Under the pieces are notes generated by a model. That model was given only the letters and a program-made list of their open reading frames with translations, made no database searches and had not been told where the DNA came from. From positions 992,001-1,056,000 of the forward strand of contig NZ_JAAGOW010000002.1 in NCBI RefSeq assembly GCF_010499245.1: a stretch of DNA of 64,000 nt, read 5' to 3'. The DNA comes from Variovorax sp. WS11. Lineage in GTDB: Bacteria > Pseudomonadota > Gammaproteobacteria > Burkholderiales > Burkholderiaceae_C. A program made the translations under genes and the position numbers. This document shows, piece by piece, positions 1-8,420 of the stretch (the stretch's first letter is position 1; every line of letters begins with the position of its first letter).

Positions 1-122
1 GCGGGCACCAGCAGGTTGAGCACCGGCGCCAGCGCGCAAACGCAAATCAGCGCGACGAAGAAGGCGGTCCAGCCCTTGCCGCTCAGCAGCGGGCCCTTGG
101 AAGGTAGTGCGACCCTGCTCAT
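1..122 (-). CDS. urtC: Urea ABC transporter permease UrtC, N-terminal part
   Basis: Only the first 40 codons lie in the window; the gene runs off the left edge. The peptide starts MSRVALPSKGPLLSGKG and enters a hydrophobic segment (WTAFFVALICVCALAPVLNLL), as expected for the first membrane span of UrtC, the second permease of the five-gene urea transporter. It follows urtA and urtB on the same strand, which supports the call more than the short sequence does. The ATG at 122 sits at the end of a linker that carries a strong ribosome site (GGAGGT). Confidence 0.8.
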   Translation of the reverse strand, partial: MSRVALPSKGPLLSGKGWTAFFVALICVCALAPVLNLLVP

Positions 123-170
123 TCGGTAACCTCCGCGCTTCGCGCTGCGGTATTCGCCTTCGGAACGGCC
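117..170 (-). repeat. Intergenic linker repeat with embedded ribosome site, copy A
   Basis: The spacer between urtB and urtC is closely related to the spacer at 36553-36620 between two amino-acid permease genes. Both begin at or next to the upstream stop codon (TGAGCC), share GGCCGTTCCGAAGG, then GCGGAGGT, and end at CGATGAGC or CGAATGAGC, where the ATG is a start codon. The block therefore delivers a Shine-Dalgarno sequence and a start. Its presence at two unrelated operons suggests a dispersed linker element. Confidence 0.6.
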
Positions 171-181
171 GTGCGGCTCAC

Positions 182-1768
182 TCATGCTTCCGCACTCCTG
201 CCTTTGACCGCGAAGATGCCCTGCGGCCGCTTCTGGATGAAGATGATGATGAAGACCAGCACCGCGATCTTCGCGAGCACCGCGCCGGCCCAGCCCTCGA
301 TGAACTTGTTGAGCACGCCCAGGCCCAGCGCCGCGTAGACGGTGCCGGCGAGCTGGCCGACGCCGCCCATCACCACCACCATGAAAGAGTCGACGATGTA
401 GCTCTGGCCAAGGTCGGGACCCACATTGCCGATCTGCGAGAGCGCGCAGCCCGCGAGCCCGGCGATGCCCGAGCCCAGCGCGAAGGCGTAGGTGTCGATG
501 CGCGCCGTGTTCACGCCCATGCAGGAGGCGATGGGGCGGTTCTGCGTGACGCCGCGCACGAACAGGCCCAGCCGCGTGCGGCCGATCAGCCAGCCCATGG
601 CCAGCAGCACCAGGCCCGCGAAGACGATGATGCAGATGCGGTTCCAGGGCAGCGTGACGTTGCTCAGCATGGTGAAGCCGCCGCTCATCCAGCCGGGGTT
701 CTCGACGCCGACGTTCTGCGCGCCGAAGAGCGAGCGCACCAGCTGCTGCAGCATCAGGCTGATGCCCCAGGTGGCCAGCAGCGTCTCGAGCGGCCGGCCG
801 TAGAGGAAGCGGATCACGCCGCGCTCCAGCACCGCGCCCACCAGCGCCGAGGCGAGGAAGGCGACGGGAATCGCGGCGACCAGGTACCAGCCGAAGAGCG
901 ACTCGGGCATGTAGCGCTGGAAGATCCCCTGCATCACATAGGTGGCGTAGGCGCCGATCATCATCAGCTCGCCGTGAGCCATGTTGATCACGCCCATCAG
1001 GCCGTAGGTGATGGCGAGGCCCAGCGCGGCGAGCAAGAGCACCGAGCCGAGGCTGATGCCGCTGAAGATCGCGTTGATGCGGTCGCCCCAGACCAGCGAA
1101 CCATCGATGCTGCTGATCGAGGCCTCGATGGTCTTCCTGACGTCGGCCTCGGTCTCGTCGGCCAGCCGCTGGTTGAGCAGCAGCTTGGTGTCGGGGCTGC
1201 GGCTTTCGCCCAGCGCCTTCGCGGCCGCGAGGCGCTTGGCCTTGTCGGTGCTGCTGAGCATGCTGGCGGCGCGAACCCGTTCGAGCTGGGCCTTGATGTG
1301 CTCGTTGGTCTCGGCGGCCAGCGCCTTCTCGACCAGCGGCAGGCGGGATTCGTCGGGCTCCTTGAAGAGGGCCTGCGCCGCCTCGGCGCGCACCGCCTCG
1401 TCCTTGCTCGCGAGCTTGAGCGCGGCCTGCGCGGCATCGAGGGCGCCGCGCATCAGGTTGTTGTTGACCACGTCCTCGGCCGTGTCGGGCAGCTTGAGCT
1501 CGGCACCGGTGACGGGGTCGTAGGCCTTGTCGTTCTTGATGAGGAAGACCTTGTCCTCGGTGTACTTGACCGCGTCGTCCGCCATGGCCTGGATGAAGGC
1601 GGCGGTCTTGTCGTCGGCGGTGGCGACGGCCTTGTTGAGCGCGGCGATGCGGGCCTCGGAGTCGCCCGAGGCGATGGCGCGGGCCTCGTCGAGGGTGAGC
1701 GCGTGCGCGGCCAGCGCCATCAGCAGCGTCGAGGCGCAGAGCACGCGATGGAGTGTTCGTCGGAGCAT
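182..1768 (-). CDS. urtB: Urea ABC transporter permease UrtB
   Basis: A 528-residue protein. Residues 1-20 look like a signal peptide (LLMALAAHALT). About 220 hydrophilic residues follow, a periplasmic domain typical of UrtB and absent from ordinary LivH permeases. The C-terminal half is a LivH-type permease with several hydrophobic spans (for example GSVLLLAALGLAITYGLMG) and the conserved NMAHGELMMIGAYATY stretch. With UrtC it should form the inner-membrane channel for urea. The ATG at 1768 was chosen because the signal peptide starts there; reading frame further upstream is repeat DNA. It lies between urtA and urtC on one strand. Confidence 0.92.
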   Translation of the reverse strand: MLRRTLHRVLCASTLLMALAAHALTLDEARAIASGDSEARIAALNKAVATADDKTAAFIQAMADDAVKYTEDKVFLIKNDKAYDPVTGAELKLPDTAEDVVNNNLMRGALDAAQAALKLASKDEAVRAEAAQALFKEPDESRLPLVEKALAAETNEHIKAQLERVRAASMLSSTDKAKRLAAAKALGESRSPDTKLLLNQRLADETEADVRKTIEASISSIDGSLVWGDRINAIFSGISLGSVLLLAALGLAITYGLMGVINMAHGELMMIGAYATYVMQGIFQRYMPESLFGWYLVAAIPVAFLASALVGAVLERGVIRFLYGRPLETLLATWGISLMLQQLVRSLFGAQNVGVENPGWMSGGFTMLSNVTLPWNRICIIVFAGLVLLAMGWLIGRTRLGLFVRGVTQNRPIASCMGVNTARIDTYAFALGSGIAGLAGCALSQIGNVGPDLGQSYIVDSFMVVVMGGVGQLAGTVYAALGLGVLNKFIEGWAGAVLAKIAVLVFIIIFIQKRPQGIFAVKGRSAEA

Positions 1769-1784
1769 CGTAGGTCGGGCTTTT

Positions 1785-1900
1785 GCTCCCTCTCCCCGCG
1801 GGGAGAGGGCGGGGGTGAGGGCAGCGGCGCTCAAAAAGGTGCGGCGGTCACTGCCGCCGCTGGCCCTCACCCCAACCCTCTCCCCAAGGGGAGAGGGAGC
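1785..1900. repeat. Paired inverted palindromic repeat (REP/BIME-like)
   Basis: The urtA-urtB spacer holds two copies, in opposite orientation, of a unit of about 45 bases. Each unit contains its own palindrome (CCCTCTCCCC...GGGGAGAGGG) followed by a G-rich GGGGTGAGGGC arm. The copies run about 1785-1830 and 1855-1900 and together can fold into one long hairpin. A third, related unit is embedded in the DUF3306 gene at 57198-57234. In an operon such a structure could stabilise the urtA message or attenuate read-through into urtB; that is inference. Confidence 0.75.
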
Positions 1901-1926
1901 AAGAGAGGGGGCAGCGCTCGTTGCCC

Positions 1927-3198
1927 TTACAGCGACTTGCCAGCCGGATAGTCCGGCTTCTTGTCGTTCCCCTCGATATAGGGGCTCCACGGCTTGGCCT
2001 TGACCGGACCCGGCGTCTTCCACACCACGCTGAACTGCCCGTCGGCTTTGATCTCGCCGATGAACACGCTCTTGTGCAGGTGGTGGTTCTTCTCGTCCAT
2101 CTTCGAGACGATGCCCGAGGGCGCGGTGAAGGTCTGGCCGGCCATGGCGGCGATCACCTTGTCGGTGTCGGTGCTCTTGGCCTTCTCGACCGCCTGCTTC
2201 CACATGTGGATGCCGATGTAGGTGGCTTCCATCGGGTCGTTGGTGAGCGGCTTGTCCTTGTGGCCGGCGATGTTCTTGGCCTTGGCGTAGTCGCTCCACT
2301 GCTTGATGAAGGCGGTGTTGGTCGGGTTCTTGATCGACATGAAGTAGTTCCATGCGGCCAGGTGGCCCACCAGCGGCTTGGTGTCGACGCCGCGCAGCTC
2401 TTCCTCACCCACCGAGAAGGCGACCACCGGCACGTCCTTGGCCTTCAGGCCTGCGTTGCCGAGTTCCTTGTAGAAGGGCACGTTGGAGTCGCCGTTGATG
2501 GTCGACACCACGGCCGTCTTGCCGCCGGAGGAGAACTTCTTGACGTCGGCCACGATGGTCTGGTAATCGCTGTGGCCGAAGGGGGTGTACTTCTCGTCGA
2601 TGTCCGTGTCCTTCACGCCCTTGCTCTTGAGGTAGGCACGCAGGATCTTGTTGGTGGTGCGGGGGTAGACGTAGTCGGTGCCCAGCAGCACCCAGCGCTT
2701 GGCGCCGCCGCCTTCCTTGCTCATCAGGTAATCGACCGCGGGAATGGCCTGCTGGTTGGGCGCGGCGCCGGTGTAGAAGACGTTCTTGCTGAGTTCCTCG
2801 CCCTCGTACTGCACGGGGTAGAAGAGCAGGCCGTTCATTTCCTCGACCACGGGCAGCACCGACTTGCGCGACACCGAGGTCCAGCAGCCGAAGATCACCG
2901 AGACCTTGTCCTGGCCGAGCAGCTGCTTGGTCTTCTCGGCGAACAGGGGCCAGTTGGAGGCCGGGTCGACCACCACGGGCTCGAGCTTCTTGCCGAGCAC
3001 GCCGCCCTTGGCGTTGATCTCGTCGATGGCCATCAGCACCGTGTCCTTGAGCACGGTCTCCGAGATGGCCATGGTGCCCGACAGCGAGTGCAGCACGCCG
3101 ACCTTGATGGTGTCGGCCGCGAAGGCCGGCACGGCGGAAAGGCTGGCCAGCGCGACCGCGGCCGTGAGCGCCTTGAGGGTGAAGCGACGTTGTTGCAT
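1927..3198 (-). CDS. urtA: Urea ABC transporter substrate-binding protein UrtA
   Basis: A 423-residue periplasmic binding protein of the LivJ/UrtA family. It has a signal peptide (residues 1-28, ending VPAFAAD) and then the family start TIKVGVLHSLSGTMAISE. Other UrtA-like stretches are IFGCWTSVSRKSVLPVVEE, YPVQYEGEE and VLLGTDYVYPRTTNKI. It should capture urea or short amides and deliver them to UrtBC. The ATG at 3198 has a good ribosome site (AGGAGAAGAG). It is the first gene of the visible operon, and two palindromes lie upstream. In known systems urt genes respond to nitrogen limitation; no clear sigma-54 site was seen here. Confidence 0.93.
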   Translation of the reverse strand: MQQRRFTLKALTAAVALASLSAVPAFAADTIKVGVLHSLSGTMAISETVLKDTVLMAIDEINAKGGVLGKKLEPVVVDPASNWPLFAEKTKQLLGQDKVSVIFGCWTSVSRKSVLPVVEEMNGLLFYPVQYEGEELSKNVFYTGAAPNQQAIPAVDYLMSKEGGGAKRWVLLGTDYVYPRTTNKILRAYLKSKGVKDTDIDEKYTPFGHSDYQTIVADVKKFSSGGKTAVVSTINGDSNVPFYKELGNAGLKAKDVPVVAFSVGEEELRGVDTKPLVGHLAAWNYFMSIKNPTNTAFIKQWSDYAKAKNIAGHKDKPLTNDPMEATYIGIHMWKQAVEKAKSTDTDKVIAAMAGQTFTAPSGIVSKMDEKNHHLHKSVFIGEIKADGQFSVVWKTPGPVKAKPWSPYIEGNDKKPDYPAGKSL

Positions 3199-3276
3199 GG
3201 GACTCTTCTCCTGGGTGTGAATGACACGGAGGAGTCTGCGGAATCGGTCACGGGGCGGAAATACGCCGGGTGGCGT

Positions 3277-3314
3277 ACAGGTCCACCTGTTCTCAAATTT
3301 GCTGCACGTGCAGC
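3277..3314. promoter_or_regulatory. Two palindromes upstream of urtA, candidate operators
   Basis: In the spacer 5' of urtA there are two dyads: ACAGGT-CC-ACCTGT (3277-3290) and the perfect 14-base palindrome GCTGCACGTGCAGC (3301-3314). Their centres are 24 bases apart, about 85 and 110 bases before the urtA start, a plausible distance for regulator binding. I could not match either to a named consensus; the second resembles NtrC half-sites (TGCAC/GTGCA) but lacks their spacer. Confidence 0.4.
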
Positions 3315-3339
3315 CGATTTCAGAACAAGGGCGAGGGTG

Positions 3340-4194
3340 TCACCCGAAATAGGCGCGCGCGTAGTTGATCGGCGCGTGGTCCGCCAGGTCGCGCAGCAGC
3401 ACCGCGCCGCGCTTCAAGGCATGGTCGACCACGTAGCGCGCGCGTCCCTGGGCGCGGTCGCTCTCGATGAAGCCGACGTCGGGGTTGTGCATGCACTCGC
3501 CCTCGCAGCTGATGTAGCTGGTCGGCCCCGCATGCGCGTAGAGCGAGAAGGCCGGCGGCAACTGGGTGACGACGTCGCAGCCGTCGACCAGGCGCAGGAT
3601 CTCGACCTCGGCCAGCGCGGCCACGAAGGCCGTGTTGCCGACGCGCGGCGAGCCGAGCGTGACCAGCAGGGTGGGCGGCAGCACGGTGGCGATCAGCGTC
3701 GCGAGCGCCGCGCCGAGGCTGTGGCCGGTGAGGATGAGCGCCTTGCGGCCGGCGCCCTCGCCCTCTTCCAGCCATTCGCGCAGCACCGGCAGCAGCGCCC
3801 GCGCCGAGCGCGCGAAGCCGGCATGCACGCGGCCGCCGCTTTCGGGCCAGTCGACCTGATTCGCCTGCAGGTTGGTCGCCAGGTCACGGATCTCGTCGGG
3901 CTGCGTGCCGCGGAAGGACACCAGCGCCGTGCCGTCGGCATGCAGCGCGGCGAAGGCGAAGCTGTGGGAATCGGTGTGCGTGATGAGCGTGGGCGGGCCG
4001 AAGCCGGCGCGTGCCAGCGCATCGGCCAGGCGCTGGCGCTCGCCGTCCGAGACCTCGGCACGGTAGTAGGCTAGGCGCGATGCTTCGATGGCCCACTGGG
4101 TCGGCGTGTAGTGCTGCCCGGCTTCGAACAGCGTCTCGTGACGCTCCGGCGAATGGAGCGCCGTGCGGCTGGGGTCGTAGGCGATGGCGGGCAT
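3340..4194 (-). CDS. Lipase family (class 3) alpha/beta hydrolase
   Basis: A 284-residue protein with the class 3 lipase signature LTGHSLGAALATL (nucleophile Ser in GHSLG), preceded by a VSFRGTQ strand typical of this family and followed by TLGSPRVGN and a VDGCDVVTQLP segment that probably carries the acid residue. A His in NPDVGFIES-proximal sequence or YVVDHALKRG could complete the triad. No signal peptide is visible, so it is probably cytoplasmic. The start MPAIAYDPSRT at 4194 was chosen because upstream frame is low-quality, Arg-rich translation. It lies 14 bases downstream of the next esterase on the same strand, so the two may be co-transcribed. The substrate is unknown. Confidence 0.8.
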   Translation of the reverse strand: MPAIAYDPSRTALHSPERHETLFEAGQHYTPTQWAIEASRLAYYRAEVSDGERQRLADALARAGFGPPTLITHTDSHSFAFAALHADGTALVSFRGTQPDEIRDLATNLQANQVDWPESGGRVHAGFARSARALLPVLREWLEEGEGAGRKALILTGHSLGAALATLIATVLPPTLLVTLGSPRVGNTAFVAALAEVEILRLVDGCDVVTQLPPAFSLYAHAGPTSYISCEGECMHNPDVGFIESDRAQGRARYVVDHALKRGAVLLRDLADHAPINYARAYFG

Positions 4195-4208
4195 GGCGTT
4201 GACAAGTC

Positions 4209-5258
4209 CTAAGACGCGGCAAGCGCCTTGAACTGCTTCGACGCGAAGGCCCAGATCAGCCGCGAGGCATTGGGCCCGGCCGCGTCGCTGAAGGGCAGGC
4301 GCGGCGCGCCGCCGCTCCACGCATGGCCCAGTCCCGTCACCTCGCACAGCATGACGAAGGTGCGGCCCTTGCGCTTGAACTCGGTCACCCGCATCGCGTG
4401 ACGCTTGCCGCGCTGCACCGTGCGCTCGATGCCGGGGCGTGCGCCGGTGGCCGTGGCCCAGACCTCCGCGGCGCTGAGCGCGTTGCGGGCCGAGACCACG
4501 AGATCGGCATCGCCGTGCAGGACCAGCAGCGGCGGCAGCGTGGTGAAGACCGCGGCGGCCCCCATGGCCTTGCCGACCGCGGTCGCCGGCATGGGCGGCA
4601 CATGGCGCCCGCGCATCGCGCCCAGGGCGGTGGCGGGCGAGCGGGCGGCGCCGGGCGCCACCCCCGAATGCATGGCCACGGCCTTGAAGCGCACCGGGTA
4701 GCGCGTGGCCATCAACACCGCCATGCCGGCGCCCGCCGAGAGCCCGGCCACGGCGATGCGGTCGCGGTCGACCGGGTACAGGGTGCAGGCCTGGTCGACC
4801 GCGGCCATCAGCGTCGCGGCCTCGGCATCGGCCTTGCCGAAACGGCGGTCGTACCAGTTCCAGCAGCCCTGCGGATGGGCCATGCGGTCCTGCTCCGGGT
4901 AGAGCACGAAGAAGCGTTCGCGCGCCGCCAGCAGGTTCATGCGCGTACTGGCGGCGAAATCGCGCCCGGTCTGGGCGCAGCCATGCAGCATGACCAGCAG
5001 CGGCAGGCGCTCGCCGGGCTGCACCTCGGGCGGCCGATACAGGTGATAGCGCCGCGCGCCGCCAGGGCCGAGCGCCGCCCCGGCCAGCCAGTCGCCGGGG
5101 CCGCGCGGCGGCTTGAGCTGCTCGGCGGCCGCGCGCTGCACCTGGCCCGCGATGCGCCGTCCGCTGCGCAGCGTGGCGTTGGTGAGCGCCTTCATGCTGC
5201 GCTGGTAGGCGCGGGTGATCGCCGAGGCGGCAGAGGTCGAGGAAGGGCGACGAGCCAT
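4209..5258 (-). CDS. PHB depolymerase family esterase (LpqC-like)
   Basis: A 349-residue alpha/beta hydrolase of the esterase PHB family. Visible features are the oxyanion segment LLVMLHGCAQTGRDFA, the nucleophile motif AGLSAGAGMAVLMA (Ser in GLSAG), the acid in LLVLHGDADLVV, and the catalytic His in VTGLGHAWSGG. No clear export signal is seen; the N-terminus is Ser/Ala/Arg-rich, so an intracellular role on polyhydroxyalkanoate oligomers or other esters is more likely than secretion. The start at 5258 (MARRPSSTSAAS) is preferred to one 11 codons upstream. The neighbouring gene is also a hydrolase. Confidence 0.8.
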   Translation of the reverse strand: MARRPSSTSAASAITRAYQRSMKALTNATLRSGRRIAGQVQRAAAEQLKPPRGPGDWLAGAALGPGGARRYHLYRPPEVQPGERLPLLVMLHGCAQTGRDFAASTRMNLLAARERFFVLYPEQDRMAHPQGCWNWYDRRFGKADAEAATLMAAVDQACTLYPVDRDRIAVAGLSAGAGMAVLMATRYPVRFKAVAMHSGVAPGAARSPATALGAMRGRHVPPMPATAVGKAMGAAAVFTTLPPLLVLHGDADLVVSARNALSAAEVWATATGARPGIERTVQRGKRHAMRVTEFKRKGRTFVMLCEVTGLGHAWSGGAPRLPFSDAAGPNASRLIWAFASKQFKALAAS

Positions 5259-5339
5259 GGTGCTTGCGTGGGCCGGAATCCGGCCCCGCACCTTAGCAGC
5301 TTCCGCGCCGCGGGCGTCAGCTGGCGAGAGTGTTCGTAC

Positions 5340-6260
5340 TCAGTAAACCTCAGGCACGTACATCGAAGCCGGCACCGGCTGGCGCAGGTAGTCCGCATGG
5401 CGCTCGCGCGCGGGCAGCTCGATCGGCGCATGCGGCACTTCCTGGTAGGGCAGCTGGCCGAGCAGGTGCGTGATGCAGTTCAGCCGCGCCTTCTTCTTGT
5501 CGACCGCCTGGACCACCCACCAGGGCGCTTCCTCGATGTGGGTGCGCTCCAGCATGGTTTCCTTGGCCTTGGTGTATTCCTCCCAGCGGCGGCGGGATTC
5601 CAGGTCCATGGGGCTGAGCTTCCACTGCTTGAGCGGGTCGTGGATGCGGCCCAGGAAGCGCATGTGCTGCTCGTCGTCGGTGATCGAGAACCAGTACTTG
5701 ATGAGCTTGATGCCCGAGCGCACCAGCATGCGCTCGAAGTCGGGCACGGTGCGGAAGAACTCCTCGTATTCGTCGTCGGTGCAGAAGCCCATCACGCGCT
5801 CGACGCCGGCGCGGTTGTACCAGCTGCGGTCGAACAGCACCATCTCGCCGGCGGCCGGCAGATGGGCCACGTAACGCTGGAAGTACCACTGGGTGCGCTC
5901 GCGGTCGTTGGGCGCGGGTAGCGCCGCGACGCGCGCGACGCGCGGATTGAGCCGCTGGGTGATGCGCTTGATCACCCCGCCCTTGCCGGCCGCGTCGCGG
6001 CCCTCGAACAGAATCACGACCTTCTGCCGGCTGTGCTGAACCCAGTCCTGCAGCTTCACCAGCTCGCCCTGCAGGCGGAAGAGCTCCTTGAAATAGGCCC
6101 GGCGCGCTGCCTTGTCGGGCACCTGGCCCGACTCGAGCTCTTCCAGGTTGCGGTCCTCGATCTCGAGTTCCAGTTCTTCGTCGTAGCCGTCGATCAGATC
6201 GCGCGCGATGCGCTGCATGAGTTCGTCCTGGTCGCGAAGGGTGCTGGGCAACGTCGTCAT
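5340..6260 (-). CDS. ppk2: Polyphosphate kinase 2 family protein
   Basis: A 306-residue PPK2 protein that transfers phosphate between polyphosphate and nucleotides. The Walker A-like motif GRDAAGKGG (about residues 87-95) sits in VVILFEGRDAAGKGGVIKRI. The second signature is VLFDRSWYNRAGVERVMGFC (Walker B/lid). A single PPK2 domain and its length fit class I enzymes, which use polyphosphate to phosphorylate ADP or GDP; the nucleotide preference cannot be read from sequence. It is transcribed divergently from the CorA-type gene, with about 175 bases between them. Confidence 0.9.
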   Translation of the reverse strand: MTTLPSTLRDQDELMQRIARDLIDGYDEELELEIEDRNLEELESGQVPDKAARRAYFKELFRLQGELVKLQDWVQHSRQKVVILFEGRDAAGKGGVIKRITQRLNPRVARVAALPAPNDRERTQWYFQRYVAHLPAAGEMVLFDRSWYNRAGVERVMGFCTDDEYEEFFRTVPDFERMLVRSGIKLIKYWFSITDDEQHMRFLGRIHDPLKQWKLSPMDLESRRRWEEYTKAKETMLERTHIEEAPWWVVQAVDKKKARLNCITHLLGQLPYQEVPHAPIELPARERHADYLRQPVPASMYVPEVY

Positions 6261-6435
6261 GGGAGGGCTCGATCAGGGGGAAAACGCCCATGCTGCCCCT
6301 TCGGAATGACGAATTTGTGACAGACGGAATGCAGCGCCCGCGTCGTCACAACACTGACACACGCGGCGCCCAGCATGCTGCGACGCCCATTTCACGCACT
6401 TCCGTTCCGAGTTCCAGCTCCTGAACCGCCCCGTC

Positions 6436-7464
6436 TTGTCTTCTCCCCGGGATATTGCAGCCGCCTCGTACGGCGGCGACGAAGCCGGCCTGATCTGCGG
6501 CTACCTGTTCGACCCGGCGGCCGAGGAGTCGTCGCGCCCGATCGATTCGAACGCGGCGGTGGCCTGGCTCGCGCAGGAGACCCCGCCCGAGGGCGCCTAC
6601 CTGTGGCTGCACTTCAATCTGAGCCACGCGCAGGCGGAACGCTGGCTGCACCGGCACGCGCAGCTCTCCGACACCTTCTTCGAGACGCTCAAGGACGGGA
6701 TGCATTCGACCCGCATCGAACGCGCCGACGACTCGCTGATCGCCGTCATCAACGACGTGCACTTCGAGTTCAGCTTCGAGCCCTCGGACATCTCCACCCT
6801 GTGGATCAGCGTCGGGCCGCGCCTGGTGGTGACGGCGCGCGCCAAGCCGCTGCGCTCGGTCGACGCCCTGCGCACGGCAGTGAAGTCGGGCGACGCGCCG
6901 CGCTCGAGCGCCGAGCTGCTGGAGCACCTGCTGCGGGTGCAGGCCGACGTGCTGGTGAACGTGGTGCGCGGCGTGACCACCCGCGTCGATGCGATCGAGG
7001 ACGAGCTGCTGACCGGCCGCCTCGACCACAAGCGCGCCCGGCTCGGCGAGATGCGCCGGCTGCTGGTGCGGCTGCAGCGCCTTCTGGCACCGGAGCCGGG
7101 GGCGCTCTTCCGCCTGCTGCAGAAGCCGCCGGAATGGCTGGCCGAGGACGACGCCCAGAAGCTGCGCGGCGCGACCGAGGAGTTCTCGGTGGTGCTGCGC
7201 GACATGAGCGCGCTGCAGGAGCGCATCAAGCTGCTGCAGGAAGAGATCGCCGCCAACGTCAATGAGGACACCAGCCGCAGCCTGTTCGTGCTGACGGTGG
7301 TGACGGTGCTGGCGCTGCCGATCAACATCCTGGCCGGCCTGTTCGGCATGAACGTGGGCGGCATTCCGCTGGCCGAGGACAAGCACGGCTTCTGGGTGCT
7401 GGTGGCGATCGTGATCACCTTCACCGTGGTCGCGGCCTGGCTCGCCTTTCGCAAGAAGCGCTGA
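6436..7464 (+). CDS. CorA-family divalent cation transporter (ZntB-like)
   Basis: A 342-residue member of the CorA/ZntB superfamily. It has a long acidic, helical cytoplasmic N-terminal domain and two C-terminal membrane spans, the first ending in the diagnostic GMN motif (GLFGMNVGGIP). The acidic loop between the spans is short (LAEDKHGF). The WISVGPRLVVTARAKPLRS stretch is typical of ZntB-type members, so zinc or another divalent metal is the likely substrate. The start is a TTG at 6436; no in-frame ATG lies close upstream and the ribosome site is poor, so the true start could differ by a few codons. Confidence 0.85.
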   Translation: MSSPRDIAAASYGGDEAGLICGYLFDPAAEESSRPIDSNAAVAWLAQETPPEGAYLWLHFNLSHAQAERWLHRHAQLSDTFFETLKDGMHSTRIERADDSLIAVINDVHFEFSFEPSDISTLWISVGPRLVVTARAKPLRSVDALRTAVKSGDAPRSSAELLEHLLRVQADVLVNVVRGVTTRVDAIEDELLTGRLDHKRARLGEMRRLLVRLQRLLAPEPGALFRLLQKPPEWLAEDDAQKLRGATEEFSVVLRDMSALQERIKLLQEEIAANVNEDTSRSLFVLTVVTVLALPINILAGLFGMNVGGIPLAEDKHGFWVLVAIVITFTVVAAWLAFRKKR

Positions 7465-7488
7465 AAGCGCCCGCGGGCGCGTCCTTTA

Positions 7489-7513
7489 TGCTATTGATTC
7501 GATAGCGGCTGCG
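7489..7513. repeat. Comamonadaceae-type small dyad repeat
   Basis: The spacer after the CorA gene holds GCTAT-TGATTCG-ATAGC followed by GGCTGCG. From memory, very similar GCTAT...ATAGC-GCTGC units are scattered between genes in Comamonadaceae; I cannot verify the copy number here. Just before it (7467-7480) is the perfect palindrome GCGCCCGCGGGCGC followed by GTCCTTT, which might act as a weak terminator for the transporter gene. Confidence 0.45.
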
Positions 7514-7565
7514 ATAGTCGCCATGCGCCCTGCAAGCCCATGCAAGAAAGAATAAGATTCGGGAC

Positions 7566-8420
7566 GTGTCTTCCATCCTGAACGCCGACCTGCACTGTCA
7601 CTCCGTCGTGTCCGACGGCACCCTGACCCCCGAAGAACTGGCTGTCCGCGCCGCCGCCAATGGCGTCGAGCTCTGGGCGCTGACCGACCACGACGAGATC
7701 GGCGGCCAGCACCGCGCAGCAGCCGCAGCGCGAGCCCAGGGCATCAAGTACCTCACCGGCACCGAGATCTCGGTCACCTTCGCGAACGAGACGGTGCACA
7801 TCGTCGGCCTGGGCTTCGACCCGGACGACGCGGCCATCAGCGAGGGCCTCTACGACACCCGCGGCGGCCGCGGCCGGCGCGCGGAGGAAATGTCCGAGGG
7901 CCTGGCCAAGGTGGGCATCCTGGGCGCCTACGAGGGCGCGCTCAAGTTCGTCGGCAACCCCGAGCTGATCTCGCGCACCCACTTCGCCCGCTTCCTGGTC
8001 GAGCAGGGCCACTGCCGCGACACCAACGAGGTGTTCCGCAAGTTCCTCACCGAGGGCAAGCCCGGCTACGTGCCGCACCGCTGGGCCACGCTGAAGGACG
8101 CGGTGCGCTGGATCACCGGGGCCAAGGGCCAGGCCGTGATCGCGCATCCGGGGCGCTACAAGTTCACCGCCAACGAGGAATACGCGCTCTTCCTCGAATT
8201 CAAGGAACACGGCGGCCGGGCGATCGAGGTGGTGACCGGCAGCCACTCGCCGGCCGAGTACGTCGAGTACGCCGACAAGGCGCTGGAGTTCGGCTTCGCC
8301 GCCTCGCGCGGCAGCGACTTCCACAGCCCTGACGAAAGCCATTGCGATCTGGGCAAGCTGCCCCCTCTTCCGGGCCAGCTCACGCCGGTGTGGGAATTGC
8401 TCGAAGACCGCATTCAGTGA
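7566..8420 (+). CDS. PHP-domain phosphoesterase, RNase AM/TrpH-like
   Basis: A 284-residue PHP-family metal-dependent phosphoesterase. The N-terminal motif NADLHCHSVVSDGTLTP supplies metal-binding His/Asp residues. Further PHP motifs are ALTDHDEIGG, GTEISVTF and the late IAHPGRY and GSDFHSP. This pattern matches the YciV/TrpH family, of which the E. coli member is a 5'-3' exonuclease acting on short RNAs and on 23S rRNA ends and also hydrolyses 3',5'-bisphosphonucleotides. Translation starts at GTG 7566. The stop overlaps the GTG of the next gene, so the two are translationally coupled. Confidence 0.85.
   Translation: MSSILNADLHCHSVVSDGTLTPEELAVRAAANGVELWALTDHDEIGGQHRAAAAARAQGIKYLTGTEISVTFANETVHIVGLGFDPDDAAISEGLYDTRGGRGRRAEEMSEGLAKVGILGAYEGALKFVGNPELISRTHFARFLVEQGHCRDTNEVFRKFLTEGKPGYVPHRWATLKDAVRWITGAKGQAVIAHPGRYKFTANEEYALFLEFKEHGGRAIEVVTGSHSPAEYVEYADKALEFGFAASRGSDFHSPDESHCDLGKLPPLPGQLTPVWELLEDRIQ

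Noticed and set aside
1785..1900. CRISPR-like direct repeats
   Set aside because: The repeat is an inverted pair of palindromes, not regularly spaced direct repeats; no array or cas gene is present.
107..1951. Long plus-strand reading frame opposite urtB
   Set aside because: The translation is His/Gln/Arg/Asp-rich low-complexity antisense of a GC-rich gene, and urtB is clearly the real gene.
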